This document shows, one piece after another, positions 6,532 to 15,421 of a stretch of DNA of 64,000 nt (position 1 is the stretch's first letter; each line of letters starts with the position of its first letter). The notes beneath the pieces are model-generated. The model was given only the letters and a program-made list of their open reading frames with translations, was not told the origin of the DNA and searched no databases. Origin of the DNA: JBCCIM01 sp045106435 (GTDB lineage: Bacteria; Bacteroidota; Rhodothermia; Rhodothermales; JAHQVL01); the NCBI GenBank assembly GCA_045106435.1, contig JBGCEN010000084.1:23605-87604 (forward strand), given 5' to 3'. The position numbers were made by a program, and so were the translations under genes.

Positions 6532-8373
6532 AGGCATTTCCACGCGAATATGCAGATCCTTGAGTTGGTGATCATCCACAATGTCTGGAGAGGACACCAT
6601 GAGCTCTTGGGCAGACTGCGTTTTAGGGAAGGCGATGACGTCGCGGATGTTTTCGGTGCCGGCCATGATCATGGCAATGCGGTCCAGTCCCATCGCGATG
6701 CCGCCGTGCGGTGGCGCGCCATATTCAAGGGCTTCGAGTAAAAAGCCGAAGCGACGACTGGCTTCTTCCTCTTCTATGTTCAGCAGTTTGAACATCTGGT
6801 TCTGGATTTCGCGGCTATGAATCCTGATGGATCCACCGCCAATCTCATGACCATTAAGAACAAGGTCGTACGCGCGTGCACGCACAGCGCCCGGTTCTTC
6901 AAACAGCTTGTCGAAGTCTTCTGGAAGTGGTGAGGTAAACGGATGATGCATCGCATGAAAACGCTGCCCATCTTCATCCCAGTCAAGGAGAGGGAAGTCT
7001 GTGACCCAAAGGAAATTCCATGGACCAGCATCTCCTGCAGGAATCATGTTTAAGTCTTTAGCCAAATGGAGGCGCAGCGTGCCCATTTGCTCAAAAACTT
7101 TAGGATCTGTTCCTGCGAGTACCAAGACAAGGTCGCCGGCTTCAGCGCCGACTGTTTTAACGGCATTATCTACAAATTCAGTTGGCAACACTTCTGCTTT
7201 AACAGAGCAGTGAATTGCTGAGCCGTCAGAAGGCAGTTTAAAGTAAACAAGGCCGCCGGCACCGATGCGCTTGCGCACGATGTCTTTGTCGAGACGGTCC
7301 ATTGCGCCGCGTCCTCTGTCTCCTTCTCCCGGTACCTTGATGGCAACGATCTTGCCACCCGAGTCGATCACGTTATCGAATACCCGGAAGCCAGATCCTT
7401 CAAAATCTTTACTGATGTCGTGTATTTCAAGTCCGAAGCGCAGGTCTGGCTTATCGCTTCCGTAACGGTGTACGGCGTCGTGATAAGACATCCGCGGGAA
7501 TGGGACCGGTACTTCGATTCCTTTAGATTCACGGAAGAGCGAAGACATCAAATCTTCAATCAAGCTGTAGATGATTTCTTCCGTTGCAAAAGAAATCTCG
7601 ACGTCCACCTGGGTGAATTCTGGCTGGCGGTCAGCGCGTAAGTCTTCATCGCGAAAACACTTTACAATCTGAAAATAGCGGTCGAGGCCGGCAATCATCA
7701 GGATTTGCTTGTAGGTTTGTGGCGACTGTGGCAGGGCATAGAACTGGCCGGCATGAATACGGCTGGGTACGAGGAAGTCGCGCGCGCCTTCGGGCGTTGA
7801 CTTCATGAGCATGGGGGTTTCCACTTCGAGGAAGCCATGCTTAACAAAAACACTGCGGGTTGTCTGGTAAATGTGATGGCGCAGTACAAGTTTTTCTAAT
7901 AACTCAGGCCGACGTAGATCCAGATATCTGTAGCGGAGACGTAATTCCTCATTGGCCAACTTCCGCTTTTCTTCGTGCGAAGAGACAGCAAAAGGAACTG
8001 GCTGCGAGGTATTTAAAATAAACAGGCTTTGGACGCTCACTTCAACAGAACCTGTTGGAAGCTTTTGGTTTTTGGTCTCTTCAGATCTTGGGCGCACAAG
8101 GCCCTCTATAGAGATGACATCTTCCGTGCGTAAACTTTCAGCTTTGTTATACGCTTCCTGATTATCCTGAGGAGATAAAACAATTTGTGTCAGACCATAA
8201 CGATCTCGCAGGTCAATAAAAATTACGCCGCCAAGGTCACGTCGTGTATCGACCCATCCTTTTAGCACGACGTTTTGTCCAACGTTAGATTCACGCAGTT
8301 CGCCACAGTTGTTAGAACGTTGTGGGTGCGCGTCTACTTCTGAAATTAATCGTATGGTTTGCTGTTCTGCCAT
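6514..8373 (-). CDS. aspS: Aspartate-tRNA ligase
   Basis: This 619-residue class IIb synthetase charges tRNA-Asp. An N-terminal OB-fold anticodon-binding domain (VVLKGWVDTRRDLGGVIFID) is followed by the catalytic core with motif 2 (FRDEDLRADRQPEFTQ) and motif 3 (GIAMGLDRIAMI). The bacterial GAD insertion lies between them at about residues 300-430. Length and order match bacterial AspRS. Whether it is the discriminating or non-discriminating form (also charging tRNA-Asn) cannot be decided without looking for asnS and gatCAB elsewhere. The start ATG gives MAEQQTIRLISEV. Its 3' codons are part of a terminator hairpin. Confidence 0.97.
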   Translation of the reverse strand: MAEQQTIRLISEVDAHPQRSNNCGELRESNVGQNVVLKGWVDTRRDLGGVIFIDLRDRYGLTQIVLSPQDNQEAYNKAESLRTEDVISIEGLVRPRSEETKNQKLPTGSVEVSVQSLFILNTSQPVPFAVSSHEEKRKLANEELRLRYRYLDLRRPELLEKLVLRHHIYQTTRSVFVKHGFLEVETPMLMKSTPEGARDFLVPSRIHAGQFYALPQSPQTYKQILMIAGLDRYFQIVKCFRDEDLRADRQPEFTQVDVEISFATEEIIYSLIEDLMSSLFRESKGIEVPVPFPRMSYHDAVHRYGSDKPDLRFGLEIHDISKDFEGSGFRVFDNVIDSGGKIVAIKVPGEGDRGRGAMDRLDKDIVRKRIGAGGLVYFKLPSDGSAIHCSVKAEVLPTEFVDNAVKTVGAEAGDLVLVLAGTDPKVFEQMGTLRLHLAKDLNMIPAGDAGPWNFLWVTDFPLLDWDEDGQRFHAMHHPFTSPLPEDFDKLFEEPGAVRARAYDLVLNGHEIGGGSIRIHSREIQNQMFKLLNIEEEEASRRFGFLLEALEYGAPPHGGIAMGLDRIAMIMAGTENIRDVIAFPKTQSAQELMVSSPDIVDDHQLKDLHIRVEMPPEEKK

Positions 8374-8685
8374 TTTATCTCATTCACGTTACAGGTTGCC
8401 AGTTTTATTAGGAGATGTTGCTGGACGGACCAGAGACAATCAATATCAAACTTGCAACCAAACACAGAATGAATTCTGTGTTTGTGTATAGCTATTAGCC
8501 TTCAGAACTATTAGAATTAGTGCTGATTGCCGAACTGTGTTTACCCGGTTGACCATCATTTGCCGGCCAATTTCGAATTTGGGTTGTAGATTACAGCGGA
8601 GCTGCGTGATTGGTTGCACACTTCTGTGAAAAAAGCCCTTCCATCACGCGAAATATATTTCTACCGATTAATCTGGGAATTTTAA
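8374..8685. other. Divergent promoter region with a 12-bp perfect hairpin
   Basis: This 312-bp gap separates the divergent aspS and symporter genes. CAAACACAGAAT (8459-8470) and ATTCTGTGTTTG (8473-8484) form a perfect inverted repeat with a 2-nt centre, so it is more likely an operator-type palindrome than a terminator. It lies 86 bp upstream of aspS. No T-box or other riboswitch pattern is apparent. Confidence 0.5.
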
Positions 8686-10194
8686 ATGCAGGAATTGATC
8701 ACAAATCCGTTCATCATGGCATCGCTGGTATACCTGCTGGCGTTGCTTGGTGTCGGTTATTACAAGAGCCGTGTTGTAAAGACGAGTGAAGACTTTATGG
8801 TAGCGGGCAGATCGCTGCCGTGGTATATCCTGGTGGGTACCTTGCTGGCTACCTGGGTAGGAAACGGGTCGCTATTTGGCGGGGCCGGGCTGGGTTATCG
8901 AAATGGATTGGCAAGCCTCTGGTACAGTGTTGGGGCCTGGGTGGGGATCGTTATCGTGTACTTTATTGCACGCAGGATCAGGAATTTCGGGCAGGTGACC
9001 GTACCGGATATCTTCGAAGCCCGATATGGAAAAGCTTCAAGGGTGTTGGCTACACTGATTACTGTTGTCGCCTATTTAACCATCGTGTCCTATCAGTTTA
9101 AAGGCGGTGGTCGAATCATCTCCATTATGACGGAAGGTGCTATTACGATTCAGACCGGAATCATTATTACGGCCCTTTTTGCCATTTCATACACGGTGCT
9201 GGCCGGCATGCTTTCAGTGGTTTATACGGATGTCATCAACGGCGTGTTAATGACAACCGGTGTGCTGGTAGGACTTGGTTTTTTGCTTTATCAGGTAGGT
9301 GGGATAGACGTTGTCATCGATGCTGCGCAGGATAATGGTAAATGGTCAGTGTTTGGTAATTGGGCTGATGAACGTGAGAATGTGAGTTCGGGGCCTATCA
9401 TTGCATTTTCTTTCCTGATACCCACGATGTTGCTGTTGCTGGGTGATGCGAATATGTACCAACGTATATTTAGTGCTGAAGATAGTGGACAGGCGCAGAA
9501 AGCCGTTTTCTTTTGGGTAATAGGTGTCATTATTCTAGAGACCAGTTTTCAGTTATTCGGTCTCGTTGGTAGTGTCGCAGTTGATCAGGGTTTGATTACA
9601 GATTTGTATGAGACAGGTCGCTCCGGCACCGAGAATATTATCCCGGCTGCAGCTGCACAAGCGCTGCCGATGCTCCTGGGGATGGTGATGGTCGCAACCA
9701 TGATGGCTGTGATTGTGTCAACTGCTGACTCCTTTCTGCTCGTACCCGCTACAAATCTGACACGCGACGTTGTGCAGCGTTTTATCAAGCCAGACATGAG
9801 CGAAAAAATGGTTGTGCTTATGGGTAGGGGCTGGGTATTGTTACTGGGTTTCATTGCCTATATGCTTGTGGAGCAATTCCCAACAATTCTTGATGCTGCC
9901 TATACAGCCTATCTGATTTATGGCGCAGCCATTACACCACCACTCATTGCTGCTTTTATGTGGAAACGCGTTACGTGGCAAGGTGCAGTTTCAAGTATCC
10001 TTGCGGGAAGCTTTACTACATTGATTTGGACATTTTACCTGTCGAAGCAGACTTATTATGCCGATTGGAGTCCTTTTCTGCAGGAGGCAACTTATCCAGC
10101 CGTTGCGCTGTCCATACTCGCCCTTGTAGGCGTCAGCCTTGTTACGCCAAAGCCGGCTGAAGAAGTATGGAAACCATTCTTTAACAACGAATAG
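8686..10194 (+). CDS. Sodium:solute symporter (SSS family)
   Basis: A 502-residue integral membrane protein with about 13 hydrophobic segments. The N-terminal EDFMVAGRSLPWYILVGTLL and TWVGNGSLFGGAGLGYRNGL stretches, the VPDIFEARYG loop after the third segment, and TADSFLLVPATNLTRDV in the distal core are classic for SSS transporters. These import sugars, amino acids, carboxylates or vitamins with Na+. The substrate cannot be read from the sequence. It lies 28 bp upstream of dut and probably shares its transcript. The start ATG at 8686 places the first membrane segment correctly. Confidence 0.9.
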   Translation: MQELITNPFIMASLVYLLALLGVGYYKSRVVKTSEDFMVAGRSLPWYILVGTLLATWVGNGSLFGGAGLGYRNGLASLWYSVGAWVGIVIVYFIARRIRNFGQVTVPDIFEARYGKASRVLATLITVVAYLTIVSYQFKGGGRIISIMTEGAITIQTGIIITALFAISYTVLAGMLSVVYTDVINGVLMTTGVLVGLGFLLYQVGGIDVVIDAAQDNGKWSVFGNWADERENVSSGPIIAFSFLIPTMLLLLGDANMYQRIFSAEDSGQAQKAVFFWVIGVIILETSFQLFGLVGSVAVDQGLITDLYETGRSGTENIIPAAAAQALPMLLGMVMVATMMAVIVSTADSFLLVPATNLTRDVVQRFIKPDMSEKMVVLMGRGWVLLLGFIAYMLVEQFPTILDAAYTAYLIYGAAITPPLIAAFMWKRVTWQGAVSSILAGSFTTLIWTFYLSKQTYYADWSPFLQEATYPAVALSILALVGVSLVTPKPAEEVWKPFFNNE

Positions 10195-10222
10195 ACCATT
10201 CTAAACATTTTATTGCAAGTAG

Positions 10223-10681
10223 ATGCCAAACAGAATTAGCGTACCCTTAAAACGATTGCCTCATGCTGAGGGGCTGGATTTACCTTTTTATGCAACCCCG
10301 CAAAGCGCCGGCATGGATTTGCGTGCTGCTGTACCAGAAGATGAGCCGATGATCATCGGTCCGGGCGAGGTCGTATTGGTGCCCACAGGGCTTCAGATCG
10401 CTTTGCCGGCGGGATACGAAGCGCAAGTCCGTCCACGCAGTGGCTTGGCTGTTAAGCACAAAATAACGGTGCTGAACAGTCCAGGCACCATCGATAGTGA
10501 TTATCGGGGAGAATGCAAGGTGATCCTTATTAACCACGGTAAAGAAGCATTCTCCATTCAGCGCGGGGAACGCATCGCACAAATGGTCATTGCTGCACAT
10601 GAGCAGGTGGCCTGGGAAGAACGGGAGAGCCTGGAGGAGACGGAACGGGGGGCTGGAGGATTTGGCTCTACTGGGGTTTGA
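10223..10681 (+). CDS. dut: Deoxyuridine 5'-triphosphate nucleotidohydrolase
   Basis: A 152-residue trimeric dUTPase that hydrolyses dUTP to dUMP and pyrophosphate. All five conserved motifs are present in order: AGMDLRA (I), RPRSGLAVK (II), NSPGTIDSDYRGE (III), RIAQMVI (IV) and the P-loop-like RGAGGFGSTG (V). Length matches the family. It follows the symporter by 28 bp and is closed by a strong terminator, so the pair looks bicistronic. Confidence 0.97.
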   Translation: MPNRISVPLKRLPHAEGLDLPFYATPQSAGMDLRAAVPEDEPMIIGPGEVVLVPTGLQIALPAGYEAQVRPRSGLAVKHKITVLNSPGTIDSDYRGECKVILINHGKEAFSIQRGERIAQMVIAAHEQVAWEERESLEETERGAGGFGSTGV

Positions 10682-10715
10682 AAAAGGGAATTTAGAACAG
10701 CAGCATGTAAAATGT

Positions 10716-10760
10716 AAAACCGCAGAAGGAGAGGTGAACGCCCTCCCTTCTGCGGTTTTT
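10716..10760. terminator. Bidirectional rho-independent terminator
   Basis: AAAACCGCAGAAGG (10716-10729) pairs with CCTTCTGCGGTTTT (10746-10759), with an inner GAGG/CCTC extension. A-run and T-run flanks lie on both sides. It serves dut on the plus strand and can also stop the minus-strand Omp85-like gene ending at 10788. Confidence 0.93.
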
Positions 10761-10787
10761 AATTTTATATACTTGTTCTGCTGTTTA

Positions 10788-12710
10788 CTAAAACGTCGGC
10801 GTAAGTCTTAACCACAATGTCGGGTCTTTCTGTCCACCAACCTCTTTGAGTGGCCACGCGAGTTCGAGGCGGATGGCCCGGTCTGCGAAGCTGAGGCCAA
10901 CACCGGCTGCGGGCAGGATATCATTGATATCAAAAGTATCGGTACCATTGTTATTCACCCAGCCGGCATCTCCAAATCCAAACAACTGGACATCACTGAA
11001 GATGTCGTCAAGTGGAGAGATGTTCGCAATTGTGTACTCGACATTGCCCAGCAACATACGCGTGCCGTAGAATGCATTCTGCGGGTAAGCACGTACAGAT
11101 CCTACGCCACCCAGCGTAAATAACTTCTGGATAGGCGCATTCTCGGATGCATACCCACCGCGGAAGCGGAAGCCAAGACTGCTGCCGTAGCCAAATGGGA
11201 TGTAGAATCGCATGTCTCCCAGGTAACGAGAGAAACTGAAGTCGCCACCAAGCCCATCGCCAATTTCGCCTTCAAATCGGAAGGCTGAACCTCTGGGTAC
11301 GCTGTGCAATCCTGAAAGCTGACCGCCTTCAAGTGCGATGACAACAGAGTTCATTTGCCCTTCGCTTACGAGGGGGTTGAATCTGAAATTGCGTCCGCCA
11401 AATAGCGACCAATCTGCTTTGTTTTGCAGGCTGCCGTATTCTTCAGAACGATATCCCACGCTCAACTGTGCATAGGCAGAGAGTCGCTGAATGGCATAAG
11501 CCGAGATACCTTGGACATTGTAATAGTCGAGGAAATCGTATTCGAATAACATGGCTGCAATGGAGTTTTCAACCCAATTGACTTTCCAGATGTCGTTCGT
11601 TGTGGTATTGTCACGATAAGAGACACCGAGTTTGAAATCAAAATCGTCGTCCAGGTAGGGGAATGGGCGTACTTCAGCGCCCACTTCATAGCGTACATCT
11701 TTGAGTGCAAAGGCGTAGCCGGCCTGTCCGTAAATTTTTGCGGATTCCCAATCGCCCCATTCCAATGGCATCAATCTGCCGCCAAGTACAAGTCCTTCAA
11801 CTCTATTGTAACGGATTGCAGGGATTGGGCGGTATAAAGCGGTTTCTCTGTAAGGCCAGCGATTGTAGAATTCGCCTACATAAGCGTCTGCATAGTCAAA
11901 ATCATCAAATGGAGATTGTGCTTTCTCGCGGTAGCGATGGTAGGTCCATGTACTGGTTTCGTGGCGAACCTCATCTTTTGCTTCTTCAACCGCCATTCTC
12001 GCTTCTGAAATACCTGAGCGGACTTCGTCCATGGCTTCGTTGTAGGAAACGCGTACATCAGTCATTGTATCGCGCGCATCATTACTCCTGCTGTCCTCCC
12101 TGTCATTCTCAGTGTCGCCACTTCCTACTTTGCGGCCGCCTCTATATGCACCCGGTTTTAGCCATGGATCATTTGTATTGTTGTTCTCGATCTCTGCATC
12201 TGCAATGGTAGGAGCTGTTTGTTCAGAGAAAATCATCCTGCGGGTTTGTACAACCGCGCTGTCAATGCCTTTTTCAACCGGTTGGAGTCGGTCTGCCAAC
12301 TCATAGTCATTTTCAGCCTCAAGTGTTCTGCGAATGTCCCGGATCTGATCAGATAACTCGCTGAGAGTATTTTCGAGGGTCTGAAGATCTGAAATAGACG
12401 TAGGCATTGGGGCTGCCTCGTTGTTTGCTTTTGCAGCTGCCGTCAGAGATGTATTTGGTAAAGACTGATTTACTGCATTCAGCCTGGATGCAAGGTCCTG
12501 CAACTCAGATTGAACGCTGCTCCCCTCATTTCTTAGTGTGGCCGTTTTAATGACCTTAACCATGGTACCAAGCGCAGATTCAATGACATTTCGCTCTGCT
12601 TTGTATTCATCAGCAGATAATGAATCGGCTTCCTGTGCCTGAAGGGTGGTGGGTGTAATAAGGAGAATGGCCAGGAGGCTGAAAAAGAAGTAGTAGCAAC
12701 GATTGTTCAT
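10788..12710 (-). CDS. Outer-membrane Omp85/BamA-family barrel protein without POTRA domains
   Basis: A 640-residue exported protein. After the signal peptide (FFFSLLAILLITPTTLQAQ), residues 30-260 are polar and largely helical or coiled-coil, with an acidic low-complexity stretch near 195-225. The rest is a 16-strand-type barrel. YNRVEGLVLGGRL is the typical first strand of bacterial-surface-antigen barrels, and FTLGGVGSVRAYPQNAFYGT matches the conserved D15 (VRGY-like) motif. The chain ends in Phe (LTPTF), as expected for BAM-inserted barrels. I see no POTRA repeats, so it is not BamA itself. The N-terminal coiled-coil region could be periplasmic. The cargo or role is unknown. Confidence 0.82.
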   Translation of the reverse strand: MNNRCYYFFFSLLAILLITPTTLQAQEADSLSADEYKAERNVIESALGTMVKVIKTATLRNEGSSVQSELQDLASRLNAVNQSLPNTSLTAAAKANNEAAPMPTSISDLQTLENTLSELSDQIRDIRRTLEAENDYELADRLQPVEKGIDSAVVQTRRMIFSEQTAPTIADAEIENNNTNDPWLKPGAYRGGRKVGSGDTENDREDSRSNDARDTMTDVRVSYNEAMDEVRSGISEARMAVEEAKDEVRHETSTWTYHRYREKAQSPFDDFDYADAYVGEFYNRWPYRETALYRPIPAIRYNRVEGLVLGGRLMPLEWGDWESAKIYGQAGYAFALKDVRYEVGAEVRPFPYLDDDFDFKLGVSYRDNTTTNDIWKVNWVENSIAAMLFEYDFLDYYNVQGISAYAIQRLSAYAQLSVGYRSEEYGSLQNKADWSLFGGRNFRFNPLVSEGQMNSVVIALEGGQLSGLHSVPRGSAFRFEGEIGDGLGGDFSFSRYLGDMRFYIPFGYGSSLGFRFRGGYASENAPIQKLFTLGGVGSVRAYPQNAFYGTRMLLGNVEYTIANISPLDDIFSDVQLFGFGDAGWVNNNGTDTFDINDILPAAGVGLSFADRAIRLELAWPLKEVGGQKDPTLWLRLTPTF

Positions 12711-12821
12711 GGGCTCGGATATATGGTGTTTACAAACAATAACCCTGAAAAGTCAGAGAACATCAATAAGTACGCGCCAGAAAAAAGGAAGGTTACAAGT
12801 TAATTTGGTTTAGCCTTTAGG

Positions 12822-13970
12822 TTATTGCCTGGCCAGGAGTGCTTTCCATTGATTTTGTACGTAACTGGGGCTAAAAGCTGTGTTGAATTTATCATATGCA
12901 TTGTTCGAGAAGCGTGTCCATCTTTCTATATCTGTTAAAGTTGTTACTGCATCAGCAATAGAAGAGGGAGCCTGTGCGGGTACAAACAAGCCTTCCACGT
13001 TATTCTGAAGCATCTCGGGAATTCCAGAATGAGCGGTTGTAATAATTGGGGTGCCGGCATTCATGGCTTCCAACAGCACCAGCGGCTGAGCTTCGGTGGG
13101 ATAATAGGTTGGTAAAAGGAATGTGTCGGCCCACAAATGCAGCTTTTTAACTTGTGCCCGATCTGAAACCGGACCCAGGTGCTCTACAATATCGGTAAGG
13201 TTGTTTTCTTTGAGGTAGGCTTCAAATTGAATATTGTCTTCATCCCGAAGCCATCGGCCGGCAAACCTAGCCTTGCATCGTACGCCTTGCTTATTCAGTA
13301 AATTAATTGCTTTCAGTACATCCCAATAGCCCTTAGACTCGATCATATTGCTCAGGTATAACAGCCTGATCGTTTGGCGACTGGCTCTGTCTGTTTGCCT
13401 GTTTGTTTGCCTGTTGGTTTGTTTCTCAGCAATTTCCTCTGCTGATGCGCAGACTGCGTCGTCAATGGTATTGGGAATGACCAGTCTTTGCTCAGGTGAT
13501 AACCAGTCCGCACACTTATCTGCCAGTTGTTTGTTTAAAAAAACGATGCCTTCGAGTCGCTTAACCAGTACTTTTGCAGACAAGGCTGTTGCTGGTGAGC
13601 GAAACAGGCGATCAAAATTACCCCAATGCGAAAGCGCGAGAATTCTTTTTGTGGCATTTAACGCAGGATATATGGTGAGCATGTCACGCGTGTGGCCCAG
13701 GAGCTGAGGGGAGATTGACGTCCATAAAAGCGTGCTGCCGGCATGGGCATGAAGATGTTGTTTTAGCCTTTTACCCCCACGTAAATATCTGCGAATCTTC
13801 TCCGTGCCCACAGAAGCCCTCGTCTCTACTTTCCCTTTGTGTCCTTCAATCAAATTGATGCAATCAACGGGTTGGAGTGGGGAGATGAGATCCGCCAAAC
13901 GTTGCGTAGCCATTGTCTGGCCGGTAATTGGGGGCGGAAAATATCCTGCAACACAAATCCTGTCACTCAT
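12822..13970 (-). CDS. Glycosyltransferase family 4 (GT-B)
   Basis: This 382-residue protein has the GT-B layout. The N-terminal domain opens with GYFPPPITGQTMATQRL, a donor-domain start (RLLYLSNMIESKGYWDVLKA) follows the linker, and the Rossmann half contains EAQPLVLLEAMNAGTPIITT, the E-x7-E element of retaining GT4 enzymes. It most likely adds a sugar to a surface polysaccharide precursor. The linker holds a tandem QTNRQTNRQTDR repeat made of three 12-nt units (13385-13426). It lies apart from the six-gene export run but on the same strand and probably belongs to the same pathway. Confidence 0.88.
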   Translation of the reverse strand: MSDRICVAGYFPPPITGQTMATQRLADLISPLQPVDCINLIEGHKGKVETRASVGTEKIRRYLRGGKRLKQHLHAHAGSTLLWTSISPQLLGHTRDMLTIYPALNATKRILALSHWGNFDRLFRSPATALSAKVLVKRLEGIVFLNKQLADKCADWLSPEQRLVIPNTIDDAVCASAEEIAEKQTNRQTNRQTDRASRQTIRLLYLSNMIESKGYWDVLKAINLLNKQGVRCKARFAGRWLRDEDNIQFEAYLKENNLTDIVEHLGPVSDRAQVKKLHLWADTFLLPTYYPTEAQPLVLLEAMNAGTPIITTAHSGIPEMLQNNVEGLFVPAQAPSSIADAVTTLTDIERWTRFSNNAYDKFNTAFSPSYVQNQWKALLARQ

Positions 13971-14307
13971 GCTCGTTTTAGCCTTTTGTCTATTTTTCCC
14001 TGCAATAAATGCGCATTACAGCATGATATCGGAAACTGTCCCTCGAATAGAGGCTTGAAAAGGGGCATATATAATTAGGCGAATAATACTTCAGTAATTT
14101 ATTTCCTAATAAACTGAAAAGTTTATAGTACCGGGTAAGTTTTTGATGGTAAGAAGTGAAGAAATTTCATCATCTTCTTTTCTTTACATTCCCACATAGA
14201 TTCGTGCCAGTACGTATTAACTTGTCAGAGAACCAGCGTGTGAACAATGAGCTATTGCTATCGCGTCAGATCAGGCGGGAAATAAGATATTGAAACAGTT
14301 GAAAAAT

Positions 14308-15003
14308 ATGGTGCGGCGCCTTAAATGGCTAATAAGGTCAGCACAAGGAAAAGATTTATACTATAAGCCTCAAGTTCGTGTCGATGTAGAGTCGATGGGA
14401 GGGGCTCCAGAGACCGGGTATGGGGCCTGGCCGGTTTGTGCTCATATGCTGGATAAGGATAGCGTGGTTTATGCGGTGGGTATTGGTGAAGATATCTCTT
14501 TTGATCTGGCGCTGGTTGATCGTTTTCAGCTCACGGTACATGCTTTTGACCCAACGCCGGCATCATTGGCATGGCTTGAGAAGCAAGACCTGCCGGCTTC
14601 GTTTGTGTCATACCCTTTAGGACTGGCCGGTTACGATGGGACGGCTGAGTTTCATGCGCCGGCGAATCCAGCACACGTTTCTTTTTCAATGAGTCATCAG
14701 GCGGGAAATCTGAACGAGTCTGTTGTTGTAGATGTGAAGCGACTCTCTTCCTTAATGGCAATGCTTGGCCATTCACACATCGACGTGTTGAAAATGGATA
14801 TCGAAGGAGGTGAGTATGACGTGATTGCAGACCTTGTTGCCACCGAAATAGACGTGAAGCAGTTGCTGGTAGAGTTTCATCATCGCATTCCTGGAATTGG
14901 ATTGGATCACACACGGAAAGCTGTTTCGCAACTGAATGAAGCCGGCTATAAAATAGCTTATGTGTCGGCTATCGGAGAAGAGTATCTTTTTGTTAAAACC
15001 TAG
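14308..15003 (+). CDS. FkbM-family SAM-dependent methyltransferase
   Basis: A 231-residue protein with a class I methyltransferase core: VYAVGIGEDISFDLAL (SAM loop), VHAFDPTPASLAWL (acidic end of strand 2), and the FkbM hallmark IDVLKMDIEGGEYDVI. FkbM members O-methylate sugars or polyketides, and the setting among glycosyltransferases suggests methylation of a surface glycan. I chose the ATG at 14308; a TTG at 14290 would add six residues, and neither has a clear ribosome-binding site. It is the only plus-strand gene in the polysaccharide region. A long foldback repeat begins right after its stop codon. Confidence 0.85.
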   Translation: MVRRLKWLIRSAQGKDLYYKPQVRVDVESMGGAPETGYGAWPVCAHMLDKDSVVYAVGIGEDISFDLALVDRFQLTVHAFDPTPASLAWLEKQDLPASFVSYPLGLAGYDGTAEFHAPANPAHVSFSMSHQAGNLNESVVVDVKRLSSLMAMLGHSHIDVLKMDIEGGEYDVIADLVATEIDVKQLLVEFHHRIPGIGLDHTRKAVSQLNEAGYKIAYVSAIGEEYLFVKT

Positions 15004-15142
15004 GGTGTGCATTTATTTGGCGGACGTGCTTTTGGGGTGCGCAAAAAGCACGAACGCTTCCTTAAAGGATACTTGGGAGGTTTGTTCTTTTTGCGCGGCC
15101 AAAATGAACCAAAAAGGCCGCCCATCAAATAATTGCACGCTT
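15004..15142. repeat. About 140-bp foldback palindrome (MITE-like)
   Basis: The outer arms GTGTGCATTTATTTGGCGG (15005-15023) and CCGCCCATCAAATAATTGCA (15119-15138) are imperfect complements. Pairing continues inward, for instance GCGCAAAAAG at 15040-15049 with CTTTTTGCGC at 15087-15096. The element begins at the first base after the FkbM stop. The rest of the gap, 15143-15421, shows nothing that I recognise. Confidence 0.65.
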
Positions 15143-15421
15143 TTATCCCCAATCGCGCATTCCATATCCAGGGTCTGTTAATGCTTCGTTATCTTTTTGA
15201 ATTACTGCCACAAGACCCTGGCTAAACGCTTCGATAAAAGTCCTCGCACAACGCCACGCATTTGATGGGATATCCCACGCAGATCTTAGTCGATTTATCT
15301 GTGTCTGGAGCGGGGCCTGCGTACCATATTTTAAATGGCAAAGAGCTGAAACGGGAAGAATTATATCATAACCCTCCCCCCATCTCTTTCAGCTTGTAAG
15401 TATTTGCAAAAACGTTCTCCA

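Noticed and set aside
13385..13426. Phase-variable on/off switch in the glycosyltransferase
   Set aside because: The unit is 12 nt, so slippage by whole units would not shift the frame.
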